A stretch of DNA of 6,478 bases from Deltaproteobacteria bacterium RBG_16_44_11 (GCA_001797845.1 MGQN01000023.1:57483-63960); one strand, 5' to 3'; shown: positions 1-6,313, numbered from the stretch's first letter. Numbers and translations are program-made. The notes: generated by a model from the letters alone, not told the origin.

Positions 1-665
1 GTGATAAATTTCCCGACATGATGGTGGGAATTTCTCTGTGGGGCGGAAGTGCAGATGAAAAGGTTCTTCGCGGACGCGACACTTTTGCGATTTCCAGCAA
101 AAATTACGCAGGTGATCCATATACATATTATCTTTACACCGTAACGCCAAGACAGGTGGGCAAGATCGAGCCGGTCATCAAACAGATCGCCGATGTAGGT
201 TTAAAAGTGCATCTTCAGCTTCTTTCAAACGATGAAGGGGTTGATGGATTTTCATGGCAGGAAAACGAGCTTGAGGATCTGCGTCACGAAATGGACGAGA
301 TGCTGGATAAATATCCGCGCACTATAATTTCCAGTAAATATTATCATGAAATTATCACTACCGGGAAAATGTCAGGGCGCCGATTCGGCTGGAAGGAATG
401 TCAGTCCGTTACTGAATCGCTGGACGATAGAAAGCCACAGCCCCGCCGTTTGATTCATTTTTTCCGCTGGGCCGCCGATTTGCAGACCGTCCACCGCTGT
501 TGCACATCCGCGACTCGCGATTGCTCCACGTGCAAGGATGGAGCCGCGCACATGAGCTGGATTATGGTCAACAAGCGGGAGCATATGCATTCGACCCAAG
601 ATTTGCAAAACTGGATCGAAGTTTATGAAATGTTCGCCAAACTGTATCGTTTGATACCGTGGTAG
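1..665 (+). CDS. Radical SAM family protein, C-terminal part (5' end outside window)
   Basis: The frame is open to the window edge (first full codon at base 3) and continues upstream of the ATG at 18, so that ATG is internal. Seen: about 220 residues, with barrel-like strand/helix alternation early on (YTVTPRQVGKIEPVIKQIAD, then a VHLQLLSNDEG strand), a K/R-rich middle, and a late cysteine group. Counting from the ATG at 18, these are C128, C161, C162, C169 and C172, the last four in RCC-x6-C-x2-C, followed by an AAHMSWIMVN strand. Known: HpnH-like and other lipid-modifying radical SAM enzymes have this shape, with the SAM-binding CxxxCxxC near the N-terminus, which is outside this window. 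The late cysteines could bind an auxiliary Fe-S cluster or a structural metal. Inferred: it acts on a lipid or acyl substrate, because it sits 117 bases ahead of a ketosynthase operon on the same strand. The family call rests on overall resemblance, since the defining motif is not visible. Confidence 0.6.
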   Translation, partial: DKFPDMMVGISLWGGSADEKVLRGRDTFAISSKNYAGDPYTYYLYTVTPRQVGKIEPVIKQIADVGLKVHLQLLSNDEGVDGFSWQENELEDLRHEMDEMLDKYPRTIISSKYYHEIITTGKMSGRRFGWKECQSVTESLDDRKPQPRRLIHFFRWAADLQTVHRCCTSATRDCSTCKDGAAHMSWIMVNKREHMHSTQDLQNWIEVYEMFAKLYRLIPW

Positions 666-670
666 CAATA

Positions 671-698
671 AGGCTGAAGACCGAAGACTATAGGCTGT
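671..698. repeat. Four degenerate 7-base direct repeats
   Basis: Right after the radical SAM stop codon, four head-to-tail heptamers can be read: AGGCTGA (671-677), AGACCGA (678-684), AGACTAT (685-691) and AGGCTGT (692-698). The consensus is AGRCTGA with one to three differences per unit. They are not in a coding frame and form no hairpin. Their origin (slippage, or the remnant of a dispersed heptad repeat) cannot be decided from one copy. Confidence 0.5.
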
Positions 699-742
699 CA
701 GGTAAAGATATTATTTTTTACTCTCTGAGAAAACCCAAAAAA

Positions 743-748
743 TATAAT
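743..748 (+). promoter_or_regulatory. Possible -10 box ahead of the ketosynthase operon
   Basis: A perfect TATAAT lies 35 bases before the first annotated start of ketosynthase 1, in an AT-rich stretch. No good -35 hexamer sits 16-18 bases upstream: the best nearby sequence, TTTACT at 717-722, would need a 20-base spacer. If used, transcription would start near 755 and the operon could be expressed independently of the radical SAM gene. In AT-rich DNA this hexamer also occurs by chance. Confidence 0.3.
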
Positions 749-782
749 TGATATTTTTGAAAAGCTCCTGCATGATTGCACA

Positions 783-2066
783 TTGTCAGAACACATAAAT
801 CACAGGGATTGGGTTGCTTTGTCTAAAAAAACAGTAATATTAGGATATGATGCCGTATCTTCTTTAGGAACGGATTTAGATACTCAGTGGCAGCGCGCCG
901 TAGCCGGGGAATCCGGCATAGGAAAGTTGACCAGATTTCCGCTTTCCGCCGATTTTCCCGTGCGTGTTGCCGGTGAAGTAGCGGAAATGGACTTGCGGCC
1001 ATATCCTTTTTTACAGCCGCGGGAAATGGCGCACTGGACATCGCCGATTTTTAAATACGCGCTTCTTGTTGTGCATCGCGCTCTGGAAAAAAGCAAAATT
1101 GTAATTTCAGCGAATATCGCGCCTCGGGTGGCCATAACTTTCAGTACAGCCGTTGGCGGACTGGATGCAATTTTAAAAGCGGACCGCCAGATGATGGCCG
1201 AAAATAAAATGCCTCATCCCTTCGCCAATCCCAATTCTTGCATCAACATGGTCGGCGGCAAGGTCTCCATTCTGACCGGCGCGACCGGTCCCATCACCGC
1301 CACCATCACCGCCTGTGCCACCGGCGTGACGTCAATGATTATCGGCAATATGATGCTGAAGCAGAATATGGCTGATGTGGTGATTGCCGGAGCCGTTGAT
1401 TTTCCTTTGGTTGAACCGATTGTGGCCGGATTTGCCACAATGAACGGCGCTTATCGTCCGAAAGAAGGGCAGCCGGAGGAACCACCGGAAAAAACCAGCC
1501 GTCCTTTTTCCATAAATAGAAGGGGCTTTGTCGTTTCCGAAGGTGCCGGGTGCATTATTTTGGCTACACAAGATTTCGCAAAGGTGCACGGCCTTAAACC
1601 AAAAATGGAATTAGCCGGCTGGTCAATGACTTCCGATGCAAGCCATTTTGTTTCACCCAAACTGGATACGGTGCAAAGATGTATACAAGAAACCATTATC
1701 AATGCCGGACTGAAGCCCAAAGATATTGACGCGGTAAACGCGCATGCCACCTCTACAAAAGTGGGCGATAAAGTGGAAGCCGACGCTCTGGCCAACATTT
1801 TCGGTAAAAATGTGCCGCCGGTATCGGCAAATAAATCACAATTAGGACACGCGATGGGCGCGTCTTCCGCCATCGAAGCGATTCTGGCAATTGAAGGAAT
1901 GTTCAAAGATACTTTGCTTCCCACGATAAATTATGTTCCCGATAAAGAGATTGCAATTGATTGTGTGGCCGAAGGAGCCAGAAAGTTGAAGCAGGAATTT
2001 GTGTTGAAGAACGCTTTTGGTTTCGGCGGATGCAATTCCTGTTTGATCTTGCACCGAATAGCATAA
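783..2066 (+). CDS. Beta-ketoacyl-ACP synthase 1 (FabF/KAS II-like, catalytically complete)
   Basis: A 427-residue condensing enzyme of the thiolase fold, expected in the cytoplasm, extending an acyl chain by decarboxylative condensation with malonyl-ACP. Seen: nucleophile C178 in TACATG, H321 in NAHATST, K351 and H356 in NKSQLGH, the SRPFS-to-SEGAG segment at 239-256, and GFGGCNS near the C-terminus. The usual NAHGTST is NAHATST here, with Ala after the catalytic His. The length matches FabF (about 410-430). Start: there is no in-frame ATG between the upstream stop (726-728) and the domain. TTG at 783 has no clear Shine-Dalgarno. TTG at 819 follows AGGGA (804-808) by 10 bases and would give an N-terminus (SKKTVILGYDAV) closer to that of ketosynthase 2, so the protein may be 12 residues shorter. 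It is probably the first gene of the operon, 18 bases ahead of a paralogue with which it may form a heterodimer. Confidence 0.9.
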   Translation: MSEHINHRDWVALSKKTVILGYDAVSSLGTDLDTQWQRAVAGESGIGKLTRFPLSADFPVRVAGEVAEMDLRPYPFLQPREMAHWTSPIFKYALLVVHRALEKSKIVISANIAPRVAITFSTAVGGLDAILKADRQMMAENKMPHPFANPNSCINMVGGKVSILTGATGPITATITACATGVTSMIIGNMMLKQNMADVVIAGAVDFPLVEPIVAGFATMNGAYRPKEGQPEEPPEKTSRPFSINRRGFVVSEGAGCIILATQDFAKVHGLKPKMELAGWSMTSDASHFVSPKLDTVQRCIQETIINAGLKPKDIDAVNAHATSTKVGDKVEADALANIFGKNVPPVSANKSQLGHAMGASSAIEAILAIEGMFKDTLLPTINYVPDKEIAIDCVAEGARKLKQEFVLKNAFGFGGCNSCLILHRIA

Positions 2067-2084
2067 AGAATATATAGTGAAATT

Positions 2085-3350
2085 ATGAAAGCCCCTAAAA
2101 ACAGAAAAGTTTTCGTTGTCGGTTACGGCGCGGTCACACCGCTGGGAAGCACATTTGAGAAAACATGGAAAAGAGCCATCAAGGGTGAAGCTGGTTTCAG
2201 GAAGGTAACGCGTTGTAAAGTAGAATCAGCCTGCGACATAGTCGGAGAAATCCCGGATTGGTATCCACTGGAGCTTGATTTCACCGATGCTAAAGAAGTT
2301 TATAACTGGAATGCCGCTTTTGTGATTTTAACTATGGCTGTTTGCAAGGAGGCGCTGGAAAACGCGGGAATTATCATTGACGAAAAAATCGCTCCGCGGA
2401 TGGCTTGCCTTATCGGTTCGGCCCTGAATGGATCGGATGCCTTTCGCATTGCCATGCACGATTTGGAACATCGCGGGCCGCTGAGGGTCAGCCCCTATTT
2501 ACTGCCTAATTTATGCGCGAATCTTCCTTCCGGTAAAGCCGGAATGCTGTTAAAATTTACCGGCCCTATTTTTTCACCGCAGGGCGCCTGCGCCTCCGGG
2601 AACCACGCCATCGGCATCGGGGCAAGAATGATCCGGGACGGCGATTGCGATTTTGTTTTGGCCGGCGGCGCCGACGCGCCAATTTTACCGGAACTGATTC
2701 ACGGCTTTGCCAATATGAACGCCACGATCAAAGTTCATCCCGATGATCGCGCTTATAGTAATCATGCGCAGGCATCCCGCCCTTTCAGTATCGACCGCAA
2801 AGGGTTTGTTCTTTCCGAAGGTGCCGGCGTGGTAGTTCTCGCGGCGGAAGAATTGCTCAAAGTTTACGGCCTGACACCCAAAGCCGAAGTTTTGGGTGTC
2901 GGGTGGACATCGGATGCTCATCATTATACCAGCCCTAATGCCACGACAATTATACGAGCGCTAAGGGAAACAATCGAAGACGCGGATTTAAAGCCGGAAG
3001 ATATTCAATATATCAATGCCCACGGCACTTCCACGCCGAAAGGAGACAGCACGGAAATTAAATGCCTGCGGGAAGTATTTGGCAAAAAAATACAAAAGAT
3101 TCCCGTATCTTCGAATAAATCTCAATTAGGACATACATTGGGAGCAACGGCTGCTATCGAAGCCGCTCTGACCATTGAAGGGATGAGGAAGGGCATCATA
3201 CTGCCCACTATTAATCATCTTCCCGATCCTGAGCTTTCCGATATTGATGTTGTGCCTAATACCGCCCGCAAACAAAAATACGAAATTGCTCTTTCCAACG
3301 CCTTCGGATTCGGCGGAACAAATTGCTGTGTTATTTTCAGAGGAGTCTAA
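2085..3350 (+). CDS. Beta-ketoacyl-ACP synthase 2 (FabF-like paralogue, catalytically complete)
   Basis: A 421-residue ketosynthase aligning with its upstream neighbour over the full length, clearly so in the C-terminal half (SRPFSI, SEGAG, NKSQLGH, AIEA, IEGM, LPTIN and NAFGFGG are shared). Seen: nucleophile C169 in QGACASG, H313 in NAHGTST, K345 and H350 in NKSQLGH. The residue two before the Cys is Gly, where the first enzyme has Thr. Known: type II polyketide and aryl-polyene systems pair a KS with a chain-length factor that has lost the Cys. Here both partners keep Cys-His-His, so this is not a classical KS/CLF pair. Inferred: the two enzymes may differ in chain length or acyl specificity, or form a heterodimer with two active centres. 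The ATG is preceded by only a weak AGTGA (2076-2080), so translation may be coupled to the gene before. The last codons carry the ribosome-binding site of the next gene. Confidence 0.9.
   Translation: MKAPKNRKVFVVGYGAVTPLGSTFEKTWKRAIKGEAGFRKVTRCKVESACDIVGEIPDWYPLELDFTDAKEVYNWNAAFVILTMAVCKEALENAGIIIDEKIAPRMACLIGSALNGSDAFRIAMHDLEHRGPLRVSPYLLPNLCANLPSGKAGMLLKFTGPIFSPQGACASGNHAIGIGARMIRDGDCDFVLAGGADAPILPELIHGFANMNATIKVHPDDRAYSNHAQASRPFSIDRKGFVLSEGAGVVVLAAEELLKVYGLTPKAEVLGVGWTSDAHHYTSPNATTIIRALRETIEDADLKPEDIQYINAHGTSTPKGDSTEIKCLREVFGKKIQKIPVSSNKSQLGHTLGATAAIEAALTIEGMRKGIILPTINHLPDPELSDIDVVPNTARKQKYEIALSNAFGFGGTNCCVIFRGV
3339..3345 (+). promoter_or_regulatory. Ribosome-binding site that fixes the thioesterase start
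   Basis: AGAGGAG lies inside the final codons of ketosynthase 2, six bases before the ATG at 3352. It decides between this start and an in-frame ATG at 3244, which would lie deep within the ketosynthase gene and has no comparable site. Stop TAA (3348-3350) and start ATG are one base apart, an arrangement typical of translational coupling. Confidence 0.75.
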
Positions 3351-3351
3351 A

Positions 3352-3831
3352 ATGAAGCCCAAACCGTTTAAACCGGAAGTTTTCAATAACGATGAAAAAT
3401 ATGTGCGCGACCGGACAACAGGCCTTGTCTGGCACCGCTCAAAGCATCGGACTTTGTATGCCGACACGGATCGCTCCGAGGTCGTTTATCATTCCAACTA
3501 TCTGCGTTATTTTGAATTCGGGCGCACATCGTTGATGCGCGACGTCGCCTATTCCTACAAAGAAATCGAAGAAAGCGGTTATGTCTATCCCATTATTGAT
3601 CTGGCCATTAATTTTTATCATCCTTTGTTTTATGATGACTTGATGTACATTTATACAAGACCGGTTAACTTGGAGCGTGTGCGCCTACAGTTTGACTATG
3701 TTATCACGCACGCGGAAAAGAGACATTTGGTCTGTATCGGCTTTACTAAACACTGCGCCTTAAATTTGACCGGCACACCCGTGGCCGTTGATTCCAAAAC
3801 GGTTCAGCTATGGACATCGTTCCCCAAATAA
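3352..3831 (+). CDS. 4HBT-type hotdog acyl thioesterase (YbgC/FadM-like)
   Basis: A 159-residue single-hotdog protein predicted to hydrolyse an acyl thioester (ACP- or CoA-bound) in the cytoplasm. Seen: YADTDRSEVVYHSNYL at about 36-51, then E55 and R58. This is the family signature Y-x-D-T-D-x-x-x-V-V-Y-H-x-x-Y-L followed by E-x-x-R; D40, the second Asp of DTD, is the likely catalytic residue. In the YbgC form the residue before VVYH is Gly; here it is Glu. About 25 residues precede the domain, so it is slightly longer than the usual 130-145. Context: the gene starts one base after ketosynthase 2, has a strong ribosome-binding site, and overlaps the dehydratase gene by 22 bases. Inferred: it releases the finished or an intermediate chain of the pathway, or removes stalled acyl groups. 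A dehydratase-like hotdog role is less likely, because the 4HBT motif is intact. Confidence 0.85.
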   Translation: MKPKPFKPEVFNNDEKYVRDRTTGLVWHRSKHRTLYADTDRSEVVYHSNYLRYFEFGRTSLMRDVAYSYKEIEESGYVYPIIDLAINFYHPLFYDDLMYIYTRPVNLERVRLQFDYVITHAEKRHLVCIGFTKHCALNLTGTPVAVDSKTVQLWTSFPK

Positions 3832-4670
3832 ATAAAAAAACCCGCTATACCCAGGAAATGGAAATATATCCGTATTTGCGGGATCACCATTTCGAAGGAA
3901 AAGTGATTCTGCCGGCAGTGGAAACATTAATCGCTCTGGCTAATGTTGTTAAACTTAATTTTCCGCAGATTAGTATCAACTGTTTGTTAAAGGCGCGCTT
4001 TGGCCGATTTTTATTAATCGCGCCGGAAAAGCAGAGGCTAGAAATACTTGTCGATATAGAAGATGCCGGTAATAACAATATTACCGCTGTGCTTTTAACG
4101 TCGATAAAATCAAAAAAAAGCGCAATTAGCCGCGCCCTCGAACATGCCCGTGTGGAATTTGGCGCTGCCGATTATGCGCCAGACCCCGCGCCTCCCTTTC
4201 GGTTCGTGGAAAAACTGCAGGGAAGCTGTATCAGCGTACCTTCAGTAACAATCTATCGTGAGTTGGTGCCTTTCGGGACAGCTTATCAAAATATTATTGG
4301 TGATTTATCAGTGTCGCGCGAGGGTGCTTTGGCCTATCTTGCAGGCGGCAGCGGCGAAGCGGATGAAAACCTGCTCGGCTCACCTTTTGTGCTGGACGCG
4401 GCCATGCATGCGGCCTGCGTTTGGGGACAGCGCTTTACCGATATTGTTTCCTTCCCTGTGGGTTTTGAAAAGAGAGTCATTTATCAAAAGACGAAAAAAG
4501 GAGGCAGTTACCTTGGGCGGATTGTGCCGGTGGATGCCAAGAAAGAATCGCTGATATTTGATGTATGGATTTATGATTTAAATGGTGCTATTTTTGAAAT
4601 CATTCGCGGTATGCAAATGCGGGATGTAACTCAAGGCCGCCTCAATCCGCCGCAGTGGATTAAGGCATAA
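3810..4670 (+). CDS. Stand-alone polyketide-synthase-type dehydratase (PS-DH double hotdog)
   Basis: A 286-residue protein resembling the DH domain of modular polyketide synthases but encoded as a separate enzyme. It should dehydrate beta-hydroxyacyl-ACP to the enoyl form. Seen: N-terminal hotdog with a complete HxxxGxxxxP (H26, G30, P35) and C-terminal hotdog with FGTAYQNIIGDL (155-166) and LDAAMH, giving DxxxH with D196 and H200. Both catalytic residues (H26, D196) are present. Start: the ATG at 3810 is the furthest upstream ATG after an in-frame stop at 3789-3791. It lacks a clear Shine-Dalgarno, and the 22-base overlap with the thioesterase suggests coupled translation. The next in-frame ATG (3858) lies only 9 residues before H26. 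The stop codon touches the edge of a palindromic repeat element, so the final residues could have changed when that element arrived. It is the only dehydratase visible for the two ketosynthases. Confidence 0.82.
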   Translation: MDIVPQINKKTRYTQEMEIYPYLRDHHFEGKVILPAVETLIALANVVKLNFPQISINCLLKARFGRFLLIAPEKQRLEILVDIEDAGNNNITAVLLTSIKSKKSAISRALEHARVEFGAADYAPDPAPPFRFVEKLQGSCISVPSVTIYRELVPFGTAYQNIIGDLSVSREGALAYLAGGSGEADENLLGSPFVLDAAMHAACVWGQRFTDIVSFPVGFEKRVIYQKTKKGGSYLGRIVPVDAKKESLIFDVWIYDLNGAIFEIIRGMQMRDVTQGRLNPPQWIKA

Positions 4671-4794
4671 TACCAAGTCGCATTCTTTAGCTAACTTTGT
4701 TGTCATCGTCGTCGGCTTCCTCAACGTATTAGTAATACGTCTGCGGAGCCTCCTCCTTGCCGCCTCGTTATCTCTCGAATGCAACTCGGTATAA
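4668..4794. repeat. ~125-bp palindromic element (MITE- or REP-like)
   Basis: Terminal inverted repeats: ATACCAAGTCGCATTC (4670-4685) matches the reverse complement of 4777-4792 (ATACCGAGTTGCATTC) at 14 of 16 positions. At the centre is a perfect palindrome, ACGTATTA-G-TAATACGT (4724-4740), so apex and ends share one symmetry axis near 4731-4732. The arms between are only partly complementary. It encodes nothing credible. Its left edge coincides with the dehydratase stop codon (4668-4670). Such a shape fits a non-autonomous mobile element or a dispersed extragenic palindrome. No clear target-site duplication can be seen, and no T-run follows that would make it a terminator. Confidence 0.75.
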
Positions 4795-4825
4795 GAAATA
4801 TTGTTGCAATACAGCATATTTTACA

Positions 4826-4862
4826 TCCCTTTGTCCCTCCCTTAAGGGGAGGGACAAAGGGA
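4826..4862. repeat. Perfect 16-bp hairpin of CCCTTTGTCCCTCCC type
   Basis: CCCTTTGTCCCTCCC (4827-4841) and its exact reverse complement (4847-4861) flank the 5-base loop TTAAG, and T4826/A4862 add a 16th pair. No run of T follows on either strand, so a classical rho-independent terminator is unlikely. It ends 21 bases before the plsY-like start. It could stabilise an mRNA end, reduce read-through into the next gene, or be a second dispersed palindrome lying beside the first. Confidence 0.7.
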
Positions 4863-4883
4863 GGGTGAACTGGAAATTAAATC

Positions 4884-5474
4884 ATGGGAAAAACATTTTT
4901 AATTTTTCTTTTTGCGTATCTTGCCGGCTCTATTAATTTCGCCATTATTTTTTTTAAGGTGACCGGTAAAGAAGACCCTCGTCTAATCTTCAGTGGCAAC
5001 GCCGGAACAACTAACGTCTACCGCCAGGCGGGAATTATTTGGGCGGCGGTTATTTTTTTGCTGGATATCGGCAGGGCTCTGGCGGTCGCGGTTATCGCGT
5101 GCTATTTTTTAAAAACGCCTTTGCTCCCATGGGCGGCTTTTTTTCTTGTTTTGGGGAATAGCTTTCCCTGCTTTCATGGTTTCCGCGGCGGCAAAGGTGT
5201 AGCTAACTATTTAGGTTATACCTTGCTAATCGCGCCGTGGGCGGCGCTTGCTTCCGCGGTCATTTGGCTCGTTTCCTATGGCATTTTCCGTGTTACATTC
5301 ATCGCTTCATTTTTCATGGTTTTTGTTTTGGCTTTAGGACAAGTTGATTTCGCGCATTGGAGATTAATCGCGATATCCGGTGCCCTCGCCACGTTTCTGC
5401 TTATTTTATTCAATCATAGAAAAAACATTACCAACTACCGAAAAACCGACGAACCCCTGATATCCTCTGAATAA
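4884..5474 (+). CDS. plsY: PlsY-family glycerol-3-phosphate acyltransferase, divergent
   Basis: A 196-residue multi-pass membrane protein of usual PlsY length. PlsY moves an acyl group from acyl-phosphate to the sn-1 position of glycerol-3-phosphate at the inner membrane. Seen: an AGSINFAIIF opening, then SGNAGTTNVYRQAG (37-50), FPCFHGFRGGKGVA (94-107), SYGIFRVTFIAS (131-142) and NHRKNITNY (177-185), with hydrophobic stretches between. Several family signatures are altered: FSGN instead of GSGN, D61-I-G-R-A instead of D-x-x-K-G, LGN92 where LGH is usual, and NHRKN instead of RHxxN. The glycine-rich GGKG loop and the following motif are intact. Inferred: a specialised paralogue, possibly with a different acyl donor or acceptor, or partly impaired. 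It follows the operon on the same strand, but two palindromes fill most of the 213-base gap. A weak GGA at 4872-4874 precedes the ATG. Confidence 0.82.
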   Translation: MGKTFLIFLFAYLAGSINFAIIFFKVTGKEDPRLIFSGNAGTTNVYRQAGIIWAAVIFLLDIGRALAVAVIACYFLKTPLLPWAAFFLVLGNSFPCFHGFRGGKGVANYLGYTLLIAPWAALASAVIWLVSYGIFRVTFIASFFMVFVLALGQVDFAHWRLIAISGALATFLLILFNHRKNITNYRKTDEPLISSE

Positions 5475-5529
5475 AGCATTAATAAGGATTCAGCCTGCGG
5501 CATCTATTATATTTTGTAGGCGAATTATC

Positions 5530-5559
5530 TTGACGTACCATAACGTTGTCCCTCATATT
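5530..5559 (+). promoter_or_regulatory. Candidate sigma-70-type promoter for the lipoprotein gene
   Basis: TTGACG (5530-5535, five of six to consensus) is followed after 18 bases by CATATT (5554-5559, four of six). Transcription would begin near 5566, leaving an AT-rich leader of about 120 bases before the ATG at 5685. The rest of the 210-base spacer (5475-5684) shows no gene, no strong hairpin and no terminator for the preceding gene. Confidence 0.35.
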
Positions 5560-5684
5560 TAACACAATCAAAAGAATATTATTATCAAATCAGCAGTATA
5601 GTTAATCTCTCTTGATCTAATAATGGCTTTCTGCTAAAAAACCTAGCAAACAGAATTAATTTAAAAAATAATTAAGGAGATATT

Positions 5685-6236
5685 ATGAGAAGATTATTGA
5701 CATTAGCAATGCTGTTTATTGTTTTGCTTTCAGGTTGTGCTGCCACAAGTATGGTGGCCCCCGATCGTAAACCTGATCTTACGCCTCGGGCAGATTCAGC
5801 CACTCTTGTAATCATCCGCGATACATCTTTTGGTTTTGCCATCGTATTCTGGAACTATCTAGATGGAAAGTTAATAGGTGAAACTAAAGGTAAAACTTAT
5901 TTTGTCACTAATGTTAAGCCGGGACCGCATTATGTCGTTGTCGCAACTGAAAATGCAGCTGTTGCGCATATCAATTTTCAAGCGGGGAAGTCGTATTACC
6001 TGCGTGAGGGTGTCATTATGGGAGTATGGCGTGCCCGCACAAACGGATTCTCCCCACTGAATAAACAGGAAGCCATAGAAGCCATGAACAATTGCACATA
6101 CATGGAGTATAATGCGAAAAGCGGTGGTGAAGACATGGATCCTAAACTATATCAGCAGGCAATTGCTAATTACCATGAGGAAATAAAGAAAAATCCAGAT
6201 GGGTTCAAATCAATGCTGGAATATAAAGGGTATTAG
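5685..6236 (+). CDS. Small outer-membrane-type lipoprotein, DUF2846-like
   Basis: 183 residues. Seen: a short signal peptide (MRR, then a hydrophobic stretch at 4-15) ending in the lipobox L15-S16-G17-C18, so lipidation and cleavage at C18 are expected. The +2 residue is Ala, not Asp, which favours transfer to the outer membrane. The mature part begins with a flexible, proline-containing stretch, then a beta-rich domain: SATLVIIRD, YLDGKLIGETKGKTYF, VKPGPHYVVV and the FQAGKSYYLREGV segment. This order (small-ligand or peptide-like strand, DGxxIG, PGxHxV, xAGKxYYLR) is what I associate with DUF2846, a family of unknown function. The C-terminal 50 residues are polar and helical. The ATG has a strong AAGGAG (5674-5679) five bases upstream. 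It is separated from the lipid genes by its own likely promoter, so a shared role is not indicated. The family assignment is by recollection. Confidence 0.75.
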   Translation: MRRLLTLAMLFIVLLSGCAATSMVAPDRKPDLTPRADSATLVIIRDTSFGFAIVFWNYLDGKLIGETKGKTYFVTNVKPGPHYVVVATENAAVAHINFQAGKSYYLREGVIMGVWRARTNGFSPLNKQEAIEAMNNCTYMEYNAKSGGEDMDPKLYQQAIANYHEEIKKNPDGFKSMLEYKGY

Positions 6237-6313
6237 TTTTTACGATCCTATCTTTTTAGAATAATTTAACTACGTAAACAGAAGCAATAGAGATCTGCCT
6301 TCAGCAAGTCTTG

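Noticed and set aside
699..720. Terminator for the radical SAM gene at the T-run 714-719
   Set aside because: No complementary stem precedes the T-run; the heptad repeats are direct, not inverted.
1451..1924. 157-residue minus-strand open frame inside ketosynthase 1
   Set aside because: Antisense shadow of a strongly conserved coding region; the translation shows no recognisable family.
2085..3350. Chain-length factor (inactive KS partner)
   Set aside because: The nucleophile C169 and both histidines are present, so the CLF label does not fit.
3244..3351. N-terminal extension of the thioesterase to an ATG at 3244
   Set aside because: It would overlap ketosynthase 2 by 107 bases. The added 36 residues have no hotdog character, and the strong ribosome-binding site and spacing support 3352.
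4258..4554. 98-residue plus-strand open frame inside the dehydratase gene
   Set aside because: Alternative frame of a gene whose motifs lie in the other frame; no ribosome-binding site.
4578..4817. 79-residue minus-strand open frame
   Set aside because: It lies almost wholly in the palindromic element and the end of the dehydratase gene. Its Arg-rich composition comes from the repeat, and it has no domain or ribosome-binding site.
4826..4862. Rho-independent terminator
   Set aside because: The stem is excellent, but no T-run follows it on either strand.
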